Origin: Christensenella sp. UBA1259
GTDB lineage: Bacteria > Bacillota > Clostridia > Christensenellales > Borkfalkiaceae
Assembly (NCBI GenBank): GCA_002308755.1
Contig: DBVR01000030.1
Coordinates: 1-16,307, forward strand
Reading direction: 5' to 3'
DNA: 16,307 nt
A model generated the notes under the pieces. That model made no database searches. It saw only the letters and a list, made by a program, of their open reading frames with translations, and was not told the origin of the DNA. The translations under genes were made by a program, and so were the position numbers. Positions 1 to 6,429 of the stretch are shown here, one piece after another; positions within the stretch are counted from its first letter, which is position 1; every line of letters begins with the position of its first letter.

Positions 1-59
1 GGTAGAGCACGTGACTTTTAATCACGGTGTCCGGGGTTCGAGTCCCCGATGGAGCACCA
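1..59 (+). tRNA. tRNA-Lys (UUU), 5' end cut by window edge
   Basis: The 3' part of a tRNA is visible. The anticodon stem 10-14/22-26 closes a seven-base loop with TTT at 17-19, which reads lysine AAA/AAG codons. The T arm is 32-36/44-48 with loop TTCGAGT, followed by the acceptor 3' strand 49-55, discriminator A56 and an encoded CCA at 57-59. The first part (acceptor 5' strand and most of the D arm) lies outside the window. No promoter is visible. Confidence 0.95.
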
Positions 60-62
60 AGT

Positions 63-98
63 ATCTTACTCAACGGAATTACGTCCGTTGAGTAAGAT
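63..98 (+). repeat. Perfect 15-bp hairpin just after the tRNA
   Basis: Bases 63-77 pair perfectly with 84-98 around a six-base loop (78-83), starting three bases after the tRNA CCA. No T tract follows it on the plus strand, so it is not a standard intrinsic terminator. It may be a 3' processing or stability structure for the tRNA transcript, or part of the repeat tract that follows. The pairing is seen directly; the role is inferred. Confidence 0.6.
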
Positions 99-104
99 GA
101 TATA

Positions 105-230
105 GACTTTATTTCGGGGCTCGAATTAGGAGCGAGACGCGAAGCGTCGAACTTGCCGAAGGCAAGAAAACAGTCCTGTGGACTGTTTTGCGGGAGGCTT
201 TGGGATAGCGAGTCCCTGATGGAGCACCAA
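105..230 (+). repeat. Decayed partial copy of the tRNA-Lys 3' half, split by a hairpin-rich insert
   Basis: Bases 209-230 repeat tRNA positions 39-60 with one mismatch (21/22), including the T-arm 3' strand, acceptor strand and CCA. Bases 115-126 match tRNA positions 32-43 at 10 of 12, and the preceding GACTTTA at 105 recalls the anticodon loop. Between these two pieces lie about 80 bases made mainly of hairpins. There is no D arm and no intact anticodon arm, so this is not a functional tRNA. It reads as a partial tRNA duplication whose T loop was interrupted, or as a repeat element that carries a tRNA-like end. Confidence 0.6.
136..189 (+). repeat. Three consecutive small hairpins
   Basis: Three short hairpins lie head to tail. 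The first is GACGC/GCGTC (136-140 with 144-148) around GAA. The second is CTTGCC/GGCAAG (152-157 with 161-166), also around GAA. The third is a perfect 10-bp stem (167-176 with 180-189) around TGT. The shared three-base-loop design suggests one structured element rather than chance. No coding frame of note crosses it. Confidence 0.55.
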
Positions 231-233
231 GAG

Positions 234-277
234 AGTCCGACCCGAACCGTTAAGGTTTTGGTCGGACTTTTCTATTT
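234..277 (+). terminator. Intrinsic terminator of the tRNA transcript
   Basis: AGTCCGACC (234-242) pairs with GGTCGGACT (260-268), with an inner AACC/GGTT extension, followed by TTTTCTATTTT. This is a typical rho-independent terminator on the plus strand. It ends the transcript carrying tRNA-Lys and the repeat tract. Confidence 0.8.
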
Positions 278-278
278 T

Positions 279-305
279 AAAAGGGATGCCAAACGCATCC
301 CTTTT
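279..305 (-). terminator. Bidirectional terminator between the tRNA locus and the sugar operon
   Basis: An 11-bp stem (279-289 with 295-305) has A/T runs at both ends, so it can act on either strand. On the minus strand it lies directly after the stop codon of the last operon gene at 308 and should end the ten-gene transcript. On the plus strand it is a backup to the terminator just before it. Confidence 0.8.
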
Positions 306-307
306 TC

Positions 308-1669
308 TTAATTTTTTAATTTTTTCAACACTGTGTCCGCTACGTTCAGAATCGCATCAAAAACGGTAGGTTTAAATCTCGAAGTTCTCGCTTCGTATCC
401 GCCTTCCATATATGCTTCTTTCGACGGGAAATACCCTTCGTAGCCGTTTGTTAAGGCACAAGGCATTAGTAAATCATACCCGCCGAGTTCTTTGATTTTA
501 ACGCCTATTTCGGTAAACGGTTCGCCGGGTATCCCCACCATTGCGATATTACCTATCCGTAATCCCGTCATAGTCATTTCGGTTTCTTTCGGACTGTTCT
601 CTAATGCAACCATACGCATCGCTTCCGCTACCACAGTCGTAAGTTCCATTGCCTTATACGGTATAAGATCGTCTCTCCCCTGTGCGTGAAGTTCCGCATA
701 TTTATGCGCAAGCGGCAAGTCCTTTTTTTCGGGAACGTTAAGTTCTACGTTAAAGGTTTCGTTTACGATCTTTACGTCTTCCACGTCGTTGTATTCTACC
801 TTATCGTAAACCTGCAACACCGTTCCCGCAAGCGCACGCCCTACAAACCGTGCCATGCCGGGGCTTTTCATTTCGTTATCGAAACTTATTTCCGTATCGT
901 TCATGTCGCTTTTGGTGGGATTTACGTGCGTGCTGCCGACGTCGCCCTGCGCGCCCATTATACAGATACATTTTACGCCGTCTAAACTCTTTCTTAAAGT
1001 CGCCTGCGTCCAGCCTACCCAGTCGGAAGATATAAGTTCTCCGTTTACCGTGTCCGCGTGCAAGCCGTAATTCATTACGACTATACTGTCGGCGTTTTCC
1101 CTATCGAAACGCAGAACGTTTACTCTCTGGTCAAGAGTTCCCAAGGGGTGATCTATATTAGGATCGTTTATAGGCGGGCAAGTCATAGTAGTTCCGTCTT
1201 TCATCTTATAACGCCTTATGTACGCTATTCTGTCGGGTGCATGCCCTACCGCATACCCCATCTTCGCGGGTTTTAAGTCTTTAAGCGCTTTCTCCGCGGC
1301 AGAAGCAACCTGCTTTACCAGAAGTCCCAAATATTCTTTTACGGGCTTACCGTCGTAAACGAAACCCACGTCCTCTTTAAGACACGGACCGGTATGCGTA
1401 TGAGTTGCGCAAACGAACAACTCGTCCTGTTTCAGCCCCGTCCTTTCGGCTATCGCCGACTTTACCTCTTTCAACGAGTCTCCGTCGATTTCGCAAACGT
1501 CCAGACTTATTATAACGGCTTTTTTACTTCCGCTTTGTATCGCAAGCGCAATCGCTTTAAGGTCGCTTAAAAATCCTTTCGCAAACCGCGGAACGTAATA
1601 CCCTTCTATCGCTATGCCGGGTTTGGGATTGATTATCTCTTCCGCATACCCTATCCGTAAGTTATTCAT
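308..1669 (-). CDS. Neutral/alkaline ceramidase-family (N-terminal domain) hydrolase
   Basis: The 453-residue protein belongs to the neutral/alkaline non-lysosomal ceramidase family, zinc amidases that cleave the amide bond of N-acyl sphingosine. Family marks are THTHTGP (89-95), GLHADTVNG (202-210, His204 a likely zinc ligand), GAQGDVG (239-245), PGEPF (381-385, Glu ligand) and the Tyr-rich NGYEGY (408-413). The usual GDVSPN motif with its catalytic serine reads GDVGST here. There is no signal peptide, and the C-terminal immunoglobulin-like domain of secreted ceramidases is absent, so a cytosolic enzyme is expected. Its start overlaps the kinase stop upstream by 8 bases (ATGAATAA), so the two are translationally coupled. 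Sitting last in a sugar-phosphate operon, it probably hydrolyses an amide or ester of a sugar-related compound, not ceramide. The family call is firm; the substrate is unknown. Confidence 0.85.
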   Translation of the reverse strand: MNNLRIGYAEEIINPKPGIAIEGYYVPRFAKGFLSDLKAIALAIQSGSKKAVIISLDVCEIDGDSLKEVKSAIAERTGLKQDELFVCATHTHTGPCLKEDVGFVYDGKPVKEYLGLLVKQVASAAEKALKDLKPAKMGYAVGHAPDRIAYIRRYKMKDGTTMTCPPINDPNIDHPLGTLDQRVNVLRFDRENADSIVVMNYGLHADTVNGELISSDWVGWTQATLRKSLDGVKCICIMGAQGDVGSTHVNPTKSDMNDTEISFDNEMKSPGMARFVGRALAGTVLQVYDKVEYNDVEDVKIVNETFNVELNVPEKKDLPLAHKYAELHAQGRDDLIPYKAMELTTVVAEAMRMVALENSPKETEMTMTGLRIGNIAMVGIPGEPFTEIGVKIKELGGYDLLMPCALTNGYEGYFPSKEAYMEGGYEARTSRFKPTVFDAILNVADTVLKKLKN

Positions 1670-3074
1670 ATATCTCCGTTATCTTTTTTTCTGTGTCCTT
1701 ATAATCTTTATACAAAGCGGAATATACACTTTCTTTCGGTATATACTCCTTATCTTTCTTTACTATATTCTCCGCTGCAAAAGCGACGTTACTATAGTAT
1801 CCTGCGCCGACTCCCGCAAACATAGCCGATCCCAGACACGCCGTTTCTTTTTGCTTTAAGGTTATTACCTTTTTGTTTAAGACTTCCGCTTTAATACCGC
1901 ACCAAAGGTCGCTTTTCGCTCCCCCGCCCATGCTGCGTATTTCGCTTATGTCCGCATTTATATAGTCCGAATACTCTTTTATCGTATAGGCTATGCTTTC
2001 CATTATAGCGCGGATAAAATGTCCTTTACCGTGTTTTAAGGTTGCCCCGAAAAACACGCCCTTGACTTTCGGATTATTCTCGGGCATCACCGTACCGCAC
2101 AAATGCGGAATACAGATAAGTCCTTCCGAACCTTTCGGCACGCTTTCCGCCAAGACGTTGATTTTCGCGTAATCTTCGCTTTCGCAAAAGTTATTCTTAA
2201 ACCACTCCAACGTTGCCCCTGCGGTGGGCGCCCACATCAACAGACAGTATAAACCCTTTTTAACGTAATACGCCGATACGGCTGAACCTTCGTGCCACTT
2301 CGGAATATTATGCGTAAGAGCGGATACCGCAAGCGCAGTTCCCGTAGTTTCACTCATTATTCCTTCTCTTACCACGCCCGCGCCCGTTATTCCCGCTATC
2401 TGGTCCAAAGCGCTCGTTACCACCCGTATCCCGTTATACTCGCCTATATATTCTCCGCTTTCATAAAGCGTGGAAAGTTGACTTCCGTTTATACCGAGAA
2501 AATCCAGCATCTCGGGAATATACTCGCCTGTTTTAACGTTCATGAGTAAAGACGACGAGTAAAGAGAACGCGAAGCCGCAAATTCGCCTGTCAATCTGTA
2601 AATAATATAGTCTTCGAGTAAAAGATAATGCGCCGCGTTATTATATACTTCGGGCTTATTCTCTTTTAACCAAAGAATCTTAGGCGCGGGATAACCCGCG
2701 GGTATTTCCGCCTGTCCGGTAAGGTCGTATATGCCTTTTACGGTAAATCTTTCTTCTATTTCTTTTGCCTGTTTTTCCGCTCTTGTATCCAGCCAGATTA
2801 TAGCGTTCGTCAAAGGCTTACCGTCTTTATCCAACACGATCAACGTTTCGCCCTGCGTGTCTATACTCATGGCGTCAACGGTATACTTATCCGTTATCCT
2901 GTTAAGGACGGACGCGAAGACGTTATAAAACTCTTCCGCGGGGAATTCCACGAACTCCCCTTCCGTTATTAAATTGTACCTTGCCGATTCCGAAACGACC
3001 AACTCTCCGTTCTCGTCGAACAAACACATTTTCAATGCCGTCGTTCCGAAATCCGCCCCAAGTAAATATTTCAT
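1662..3074 (-). CDS. FGGY-family carbohydrate kinase (xylulokinase-like)
   Basis: The 470-residue protein has the FGGY kinase layout: N-terminal phosphate-binding DFGTT (8-12), a substrate-contact stretch around DTQGET (72-77), WLDTR (94-98), the presumed catalytic base Asp224 in SALDQ, the adenosine-region SETTGTA (241-247) and GGGAKSDLW (383-391). Members phosphorylate a sugar, ketose or polyol with ATP. The GQMHG motif typical of xylulokinases is replaced by TQGET, so the substrate is not assumed to be xylulose. The gene lies 5 bases after rpe and has only a weak Shine-Dalgarno, consistent with coupling. Next to an epimerase for pentulose phosphates it may make a ketose 5-phosphate. The family is certain; the substrate is open. 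Confidence 0.9.
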   Translation of the reverse strand: MKYLLGADFGTTALKMCLFDENGELVVSESARYNLITEGEFVEFPAEEFYNVFASVLNRITDKYTVDAMSIDTQGETLIVLDKDGKPLTNAIIWLDTRAEKQAKEIEERFTVKGIYDLTGQAEIPAGYPAPKILWLKENKPEVYNNAAHYLLLEDYIIYRLTGEFAASRSLYSSSLLMNVKTGEYIPEMLDFLGINGSQLSTLYESGEYIGEYNGIRVVTSALDQIAGITGAGVVREGIMSETTGTALAVSALTHNIPKWHEGSAVSAYYVKKGLYCLLMWAPTAGATLEWFKNNFCESEDYAKINVLAESVPKGSEGLICIPHLCGTVMPENNPKVKGVFFGATLKHGKGHFIRAIMESIAYTIKEYSDYINADISEIRSMGGGAKSDLWCGIKAEVLNKKVITLKQKETACLGSAMFAGVGAGYYSNVAFAAENIVKKDKEYIPKESVYSALYKDYKDTEKKITEIYE

Positions 3075-3079
3075 TTAAA

Positions 3080-3745
3080 CTACCGTTTTTCACGCAATTC
3101 TCTGATTACGCCGAGCCTGTCGGGACTTTTGAAAACGGTACTGCCCGAAACGAGAACGTCAGCGCCTGCGGCTTTTATTTCCGCACAGTTCTCCGTCGTT
3201 ACCCCGCCGTCTATTTCAAGCAGGATGTTTCTACCGCTCTTTTCTATCTCGGCCCTGACAATTCTCAAAGAATCCAACGCAGACCTTATAAACGTCTGTC
3301 CCCCGAACCCCGGAAAGACGCCCATCACGAGTACCATATCGCAAAAAGGAATAATATCTTTTATATTATTCGGATCGCAATCGGGATTTATGGCGCATCC
3401 GCACTTTACGCCGCACGATTTTATAAGACTTAACACTTCCGCAAGGTTTTCGCGGCAAGCCTCGTAATGCACGGTAATAAAATCCGCACCGGCCTCGGCA
3501 AACCTTTCGACGTATCTTTCGGGATGTACTATCATAAGGTGAACGTCAAGAAGCAATCGCGTCCGTTTTCTTATATCCGAAACCATTTTCATGCCGAACG
3601 AAAGGTTCGGAACGAAAATCCCGTCCATCACGTCGCAATGGATCATATCCGCACCCGCTTTTTCAAGCGATACAATCTCCTCGCCCATTTTAGCGAAGTC
3701 GGCGGATAAGATAGAGGGGGATATTTTGATATCTGTGCTTTTCAT
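3080..3745 (-). CDS. rpe: Ribulose-phosphate 3-epimerase
   Basis: The 221-residue TIM-barrel protein interconverts D-ribulose 5-phosphate and D-xylulose 5-phosphate. It shows PSILSAD (10-16), the metal site HCDVMDG (His36, Asp38), DVHLM (His69), the catalytic EIDGG (Asp179) and the phosphate loop VSGSTVF (199-205). Length is normal for the family. One odd point is the flexible loop: most enzymes have a V-N-P-G-F-G-G-Q sequence, but here it reads GVFPGFGGQ (142-150) with Phe in place of Asn. That could reflect a related ketose-phosphate substrate such as an allulose or tetrulose phosphate. It lies between the aldolase (12-base gap) and the FGGY kinase (5-base gap), which fits entry into the pentose phosphate pathway. 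A second, housekeeping rpe may exist elsewhere in the genome. Confidence 0.9.
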   Translation of the reverse strand: MKSTDIKISPSILSADFAKMGEEIVSLEKAGADMIHCDVMDGIFVPNLSFGMKMVSDIRKRTRLLLDVHLMIVHPERYVERFAEAGADFITVHYEACRENLAEVLSLIKSCGVKCGCAINPDCDPNNIKDIIPFCDMVLVMGVFPGFGGQTFIRSALDSLRIVRAEIEKSGRNILLEIDGGVTTENCAEIKAAGADVLVSGSTVFKSPDRLGVIRELREKR

Positions 3746-3757
3746 ACCCCGTCGGCC

Positions 3758-4438
3758 TTATTTAAGCATACTTCCGAGAGTTTGTTTCCCGAAAGCCTTC
3801 TCCCAGTCGGCCGCAAAACCCGCAATCGAGGTGTCCGTGGTGGTATGAGAAATAAGTTTTTTCATGACTTCCGCCGAAACGGTGGCTGCGCCTGCACCGG
3901 TTAAAGCAACTTCCAACACGTCTCTCGCATTTTTGAAACTTGCGGCAAGTATTTCAGTCTCCGTACCCGATACGTCGAACAGTTGTTGAATTTCCGCAAC
4001 CGTTTCAATGCCGTTTTCGCATATGTTTTCAAGCCGGCTTACGTAAGGGGCTACGTATTTCGCGCCCGCATTAGAAGCAAGCAGCGCCTGTCCCGCACTC
4101 AATACCGCCGTAACCGTTATTTTATACCCTTCGTCCGAAAGAGTTTTCGTCGCACGAAGCCCCACGTCGGTTACCGGAATCTTTACAAACGTATTCTTCC
4201 CGAAAACTTTGACTATCGTTTTCGCCTCTTTTACCATGGCGTCGTAATCGGTTTCGGTTACCTGAATATGCAGTTCTTTCTCGTCGCCGATAATTTTCCT
4301 TATTTCTTTTAAGTGCGCAACGACGTCTCCCCCTTCTCTCGAAAGAATAGTGGGATTTGTGGTAACCCCCGCTATGGGGTAATAAGTATTGAAATACCGT
4401 ATGTCTTCAAGATTCGCCGTGTCTAAAACCAACTTCAT
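3758..4438 (-). CDS. fsa: Fructose-6-phosphate aldolase / small transaldolase family enzyme
   Basis: This 226-residue class I aldolase barrel carries the Schiff-base lysine in FVKIPVT (Lys86), Gln59, TTNPT (26-30), Thr110 and APYVSR (130-135). Short transaldolases of the TalC/MipB type have Phe where this protein has Tyr132. Gln59 together with this Tyr is the signature of fructose-6-phosphate aldolase, which splits a ketose phosphate into a three-carbon ketone and glyceraldehyde 3-phosphate. I therefore favour aldolase over transaldolase, though transaldolase activity is not excluded. The gene follows the YjbQ-family gene by 15 bases with an AGAGGCG ribosome binding site. In this operon it is the only obvious carbon-carbon bond cleaving step. 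Confidence 0.85.
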   Translation of the reverse strand: MKLVLDTANLEDIRYFNTYYPIAGVTTNPTILSREGGDVVAHLKEIRKIIGDEKELHIQVTETDYDAMVKEAKTIVKVFGKNTFVKIPVTDVGLRATKTLSDEGYKITVTAVLSAGQALLASNAGAKYVAPYVSRLENICENGIETVAEIQQLFDVSGTETEILAASFKNARDVLEVALTGAGAATVSAEVMKKLISHTTTDTSIAGFAADWEKAFGKQTLGSMLK

Positions 4439-4453
4439 TTTTATCGCCTCTTA

Positions 4454-5074
4454 TTATCTTTTTTGTTGGAGATCGTAGTGAACGTCGTACGCCTTTTCTT
4501 CTTCGGTGTATTTACGAAGCGTATTTATGACTTCTCCGTTGTTCCATTTACGGTCTTCCACGTCTCCCGTCGTTCCCATTACCGTTACGTTCAGCTGACG
4601 ATGACGGGCGCGCACCTGATCCCAGTCTATAAAATAAATATGCGCGAATTCGCCCCCGTCCAGTTCTCCGTCTTTAATTGTCAACGTTTCGCTTCTGCCG
4701 AAAAATACCGAACGAAGGTGTCCGTCGGTGTTCATACTCGTGAAATCGCCCGGTTCATCCACATAACGACCGAATTGTGCGTGTATAGGTCCGGGGTGAC
4801 GGTACTGATGTTCTTCTTTGAAATCGGGAACTAATTTTCTCATAATATCCAAAAGATCGTGTTGAAGATATTCGAGATCGAAACTGTCGATGTCGTGCGA
4901 ACACTCTTGTACCATAACCGAACAGGTAGTATGATGCGAAGCAACGCAAACCGTACCGTTCTTTACGCCCGACGCCTTGACTATTTCGCGTATCTCTTTC
5001 GATACGTCGTGGAAGGTCGGTATCCACCCTCTCGATTGCAGTTCCAACTCTTTCTGAAATACTTTGAATTCCAT
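4454..5074 (-). CDS. YjbQ/UPF0047-family protein, long form
   Basis: The 206-residue protein matches the YjbQ (UPF0047) fold, some members of which have a weak thiamine-phosphate synthase activity. The conserved SHHTTCSVMVQE (46-57) corresponds to the family's H-T-T...N-E motif, and DGGEFAHIYFID (139-150) followed by NVTVMG (162-167) corresponds to the C-terminal strand motif. Typical members are about 130-140 residues. Here extra sequence lies between the motifs (roughly 80-115) and at the C terminus (170-206). A good ribosome binding site (AAAGGAG) lies in the 17-base gap from the TPI-like gene. The true role of the family in sugar operons is not settled; a hydrolase or mutarotase-like step on a sugar phosphate is only a guess. 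Confidence 0.8.
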   Translation of the reverse strand: MEFKVFQKELELQSRGWIPTFHDVSKEIREIVKASGVKNGTVCVASHHTTCSVMVQECSHDIDSFDLEYLQHDLLDIMRKLVPDFKEEHQYRHPGPIHAQFGRYVDEPGDFTSMNTDGHLRSVFFGRSETLTIKDGELDGGEFAHIYFIDWDQVRARHRQLNVTVMGTTGDVEDRKWNNGEVINTLRKYTEEEKAYDVHYDLQQKR

Positions 5075-5091
5075 CTGTCCTTTCTCCTTTT

Positions 5092-5811
5092 TTATATACG
5101 TTTTATTTTTGTTCTTTCATCATAAGCGCGCCTTACCGCCGCTATCATTTCTTCCGCAAGGGCAAGCGGGTTTTCCGCTTTCGCTATGGCGGACGAACAG
5201 CCTGACGCCGAAGATCCCGCCTTTATTATGTTGTAACAATCTTCACCCTTGCTTATCCCCGCCGACGGGAAAGGTTTTATACTCGGATTTATTTCCTTTA
5301 TTACACGTATTACTTCATCAACGTATGCCTTGTCCGCAGGCTTTCCCGTACCTATAAGTTCCGTCGGCTCTGCTACGAGTATATTCGGCGCTAATTTCGC
5401 TATCGCCTTTACTTCTTCTATACTGTCAGCGCACACCATCGTCGCAAGCCCTACTTCGTCCGCACGCTTTATTGCCTTTTCTATTTCGTCTACAGTTAGT
5501 TTATGTTCTGCGTGGTTCAGCATTACGCCGACTGCGCCCGCCGCTTTTAATGCTTCGGGAAGTGTTCTGCCCATACCCCTGCCGACAGGAATACTATCCA
5601 TATGCTGGGAATACACGTGTACTCTCTTCGTGTTTACGCTATGCGCCACGTTATATATCTCAGTATCGGGTATGTCCAACACAACGTCCACGTTATATTT
5701 TTTCGCGAGTTTTTCTAATCCCTTTGCCATTTTAAGCAAAGTTTCGCCGTACATGTAGCATTTAGGCCCGTATTCGAAAAACGGTTCGCTTATTTTATAA
5801 TCTTTTAACAT
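5092..5811 (-). CDS. Triosephosphate isomerase homologue, archaeal type
   Basis: The 239-residue protein resembles the short, archaeal branch of triosephosphate isomerases. Lys17 sits at the usual substrate-binding lysine position (YGPK), the catalytic histidine is in LNHAEH (His100), the catalytic glutamate is in VAEPTELIGTG (Glu148), and phosphate loops are SAGISKGED (183-191) and GSSASGCSS (199-207). The housekeeping bacterial enzyme is about 250 residues with different motifs, so this is probably a second, pathway-specific isomerase. Relatives in erythritol catabolism (EryH type) act on tetrulose phosphates, so dihydroxyacetone phosphate is not the only possible substrate. Only 3 bases separate it from the SIS gene upstream. 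Confidence 0.8.
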   Translation of the reverse strand: MLKDYKISEPFFEYGPKCYMYGETLLKMAKGLEKLAKKYNVDVVLDIPDTEIYNVAHSVNTKRVHVYSQHMDSIPVGRGMGRTLPEALKAAGAVGVMLNHAEHKLTVDEIEKAIKRADEVGLATMVCADSIEEVKAIAKLAPNILVAEPTELIGTGKPADKAYVDEVIRVIKEINPSIKPFPSAGISKGEDCYNIIKAGSSASGCSSAIAKAENPLALAEEMIAAVRRAYDERTKIKRI

Positions 5812-5814
5812 GTT

Positions 5815-6417
5815 TTACAGCCCTTTCTTATTTAATCTTTCGCCGACCGCTCCGCCCGGGTGAATTACGGCAAACTGTTCGTTTTTAAAGCCCGTCTCTT
5901 CAATAAGCGCCGTCTGTAACGTATGGAATATTACGCATAGTGCGGTTGTAGAAGTTGTTCCCTGCGAATTGTATTTATCCGTCTCACGGTTTACGTACTG
6001 CTTTAATACCACATCAGCACCTATTGCAAGCGGACTTTCTATGTTCTCTGTTACCGTTATTACTTTTACGCCTTTCTTTTTACATATGTCCAAAATAGGC
6101 AAAAGTTCCTTTGTCTTACCGCCACGGGAAGCAAACACCATAACGTCGCCGTTTTGTAAAAACCCCGTCGCGCCGTGAACCGCTTCCGCAGGCGAAATAA
6201 ACCGTGCGGGTCTTTCTATACAGCAAAGTAAATGCGCGAAATGCTGACAGATTATCCCAGAGTGTCCACACCCGCAAGTTCCTATCCTTTCGGCGTTTTT
6301 AAGTAAATCCACAGCAACGGAAAAACTTTCTTCGTCGAAATATTTTTCCATTTCCGCTATGCACGCGGATTCTGTTTTATATACTTCTTTTACCTGTTTT
6401 AACGTTTCTTTTTTCAT
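5815..6417 (-). CDS. SIS-domain sugar-phosphate isomerase, KpsF/GutQ type without CBS domains
   Basis: The 200-residue protein is a single SIS domain. It has the nucleotide-like phosphate loop CGCGHSG (48-54), SRGGKTKELL (97-106, with Glu104), and the closing HPGGAVGERL (186-195), whose histidine matches the catalytic His of arabinose-5-phosphate isomerase. KdsD, KpsF and GutQ carry two CBS domains after this point; here the protein stops, so it is a stand-alone catalytic domain. Such enzymes interconvert aldose and ketose phosphates. It lies 12 bases after the glycerate kinase gene and 3 bases before the TPI-like gene. Pentose or hexose phosphate specificity cannot be decided. Confidence 0.85.
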   Translation of the reverse strand: MKKETLKQVKEVYKTESACIAEMEKYFDEESFSVAVDLLKNAERIGTCGCGHSGIICQHFAHLLCCIERPARFISPAEAVHGATGFLQNGDVMVFASRGGKTKELLPILDICKKKGVKVITVTENIESPLAIGADVVLKQYVNRETDKYNSQGTTSTTALCVIFHTLQTALIEETGFKNEQFAVIHPGGAVGERLNKKGL

Positions 6418-6429
6418 GTTTCTATCCGT

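Noticed and set aside
41..230. Attachment sites (attL/attR) of an integrated element in tRNA-Lys
   Set aside because: The tRNA 3' end is duplicated, but only about 170 bases separate the copies and there is no integrase or cargo gene, so a repeat or decayed tRNA copy is more likely.
4755..5027. A second minus-strand frame of 90 codons inside the YjbQ gene
   Set aside because: It fully overlaps the YjbQ-family gene in another frame, has no ribosome binding site and resembles no protein family.
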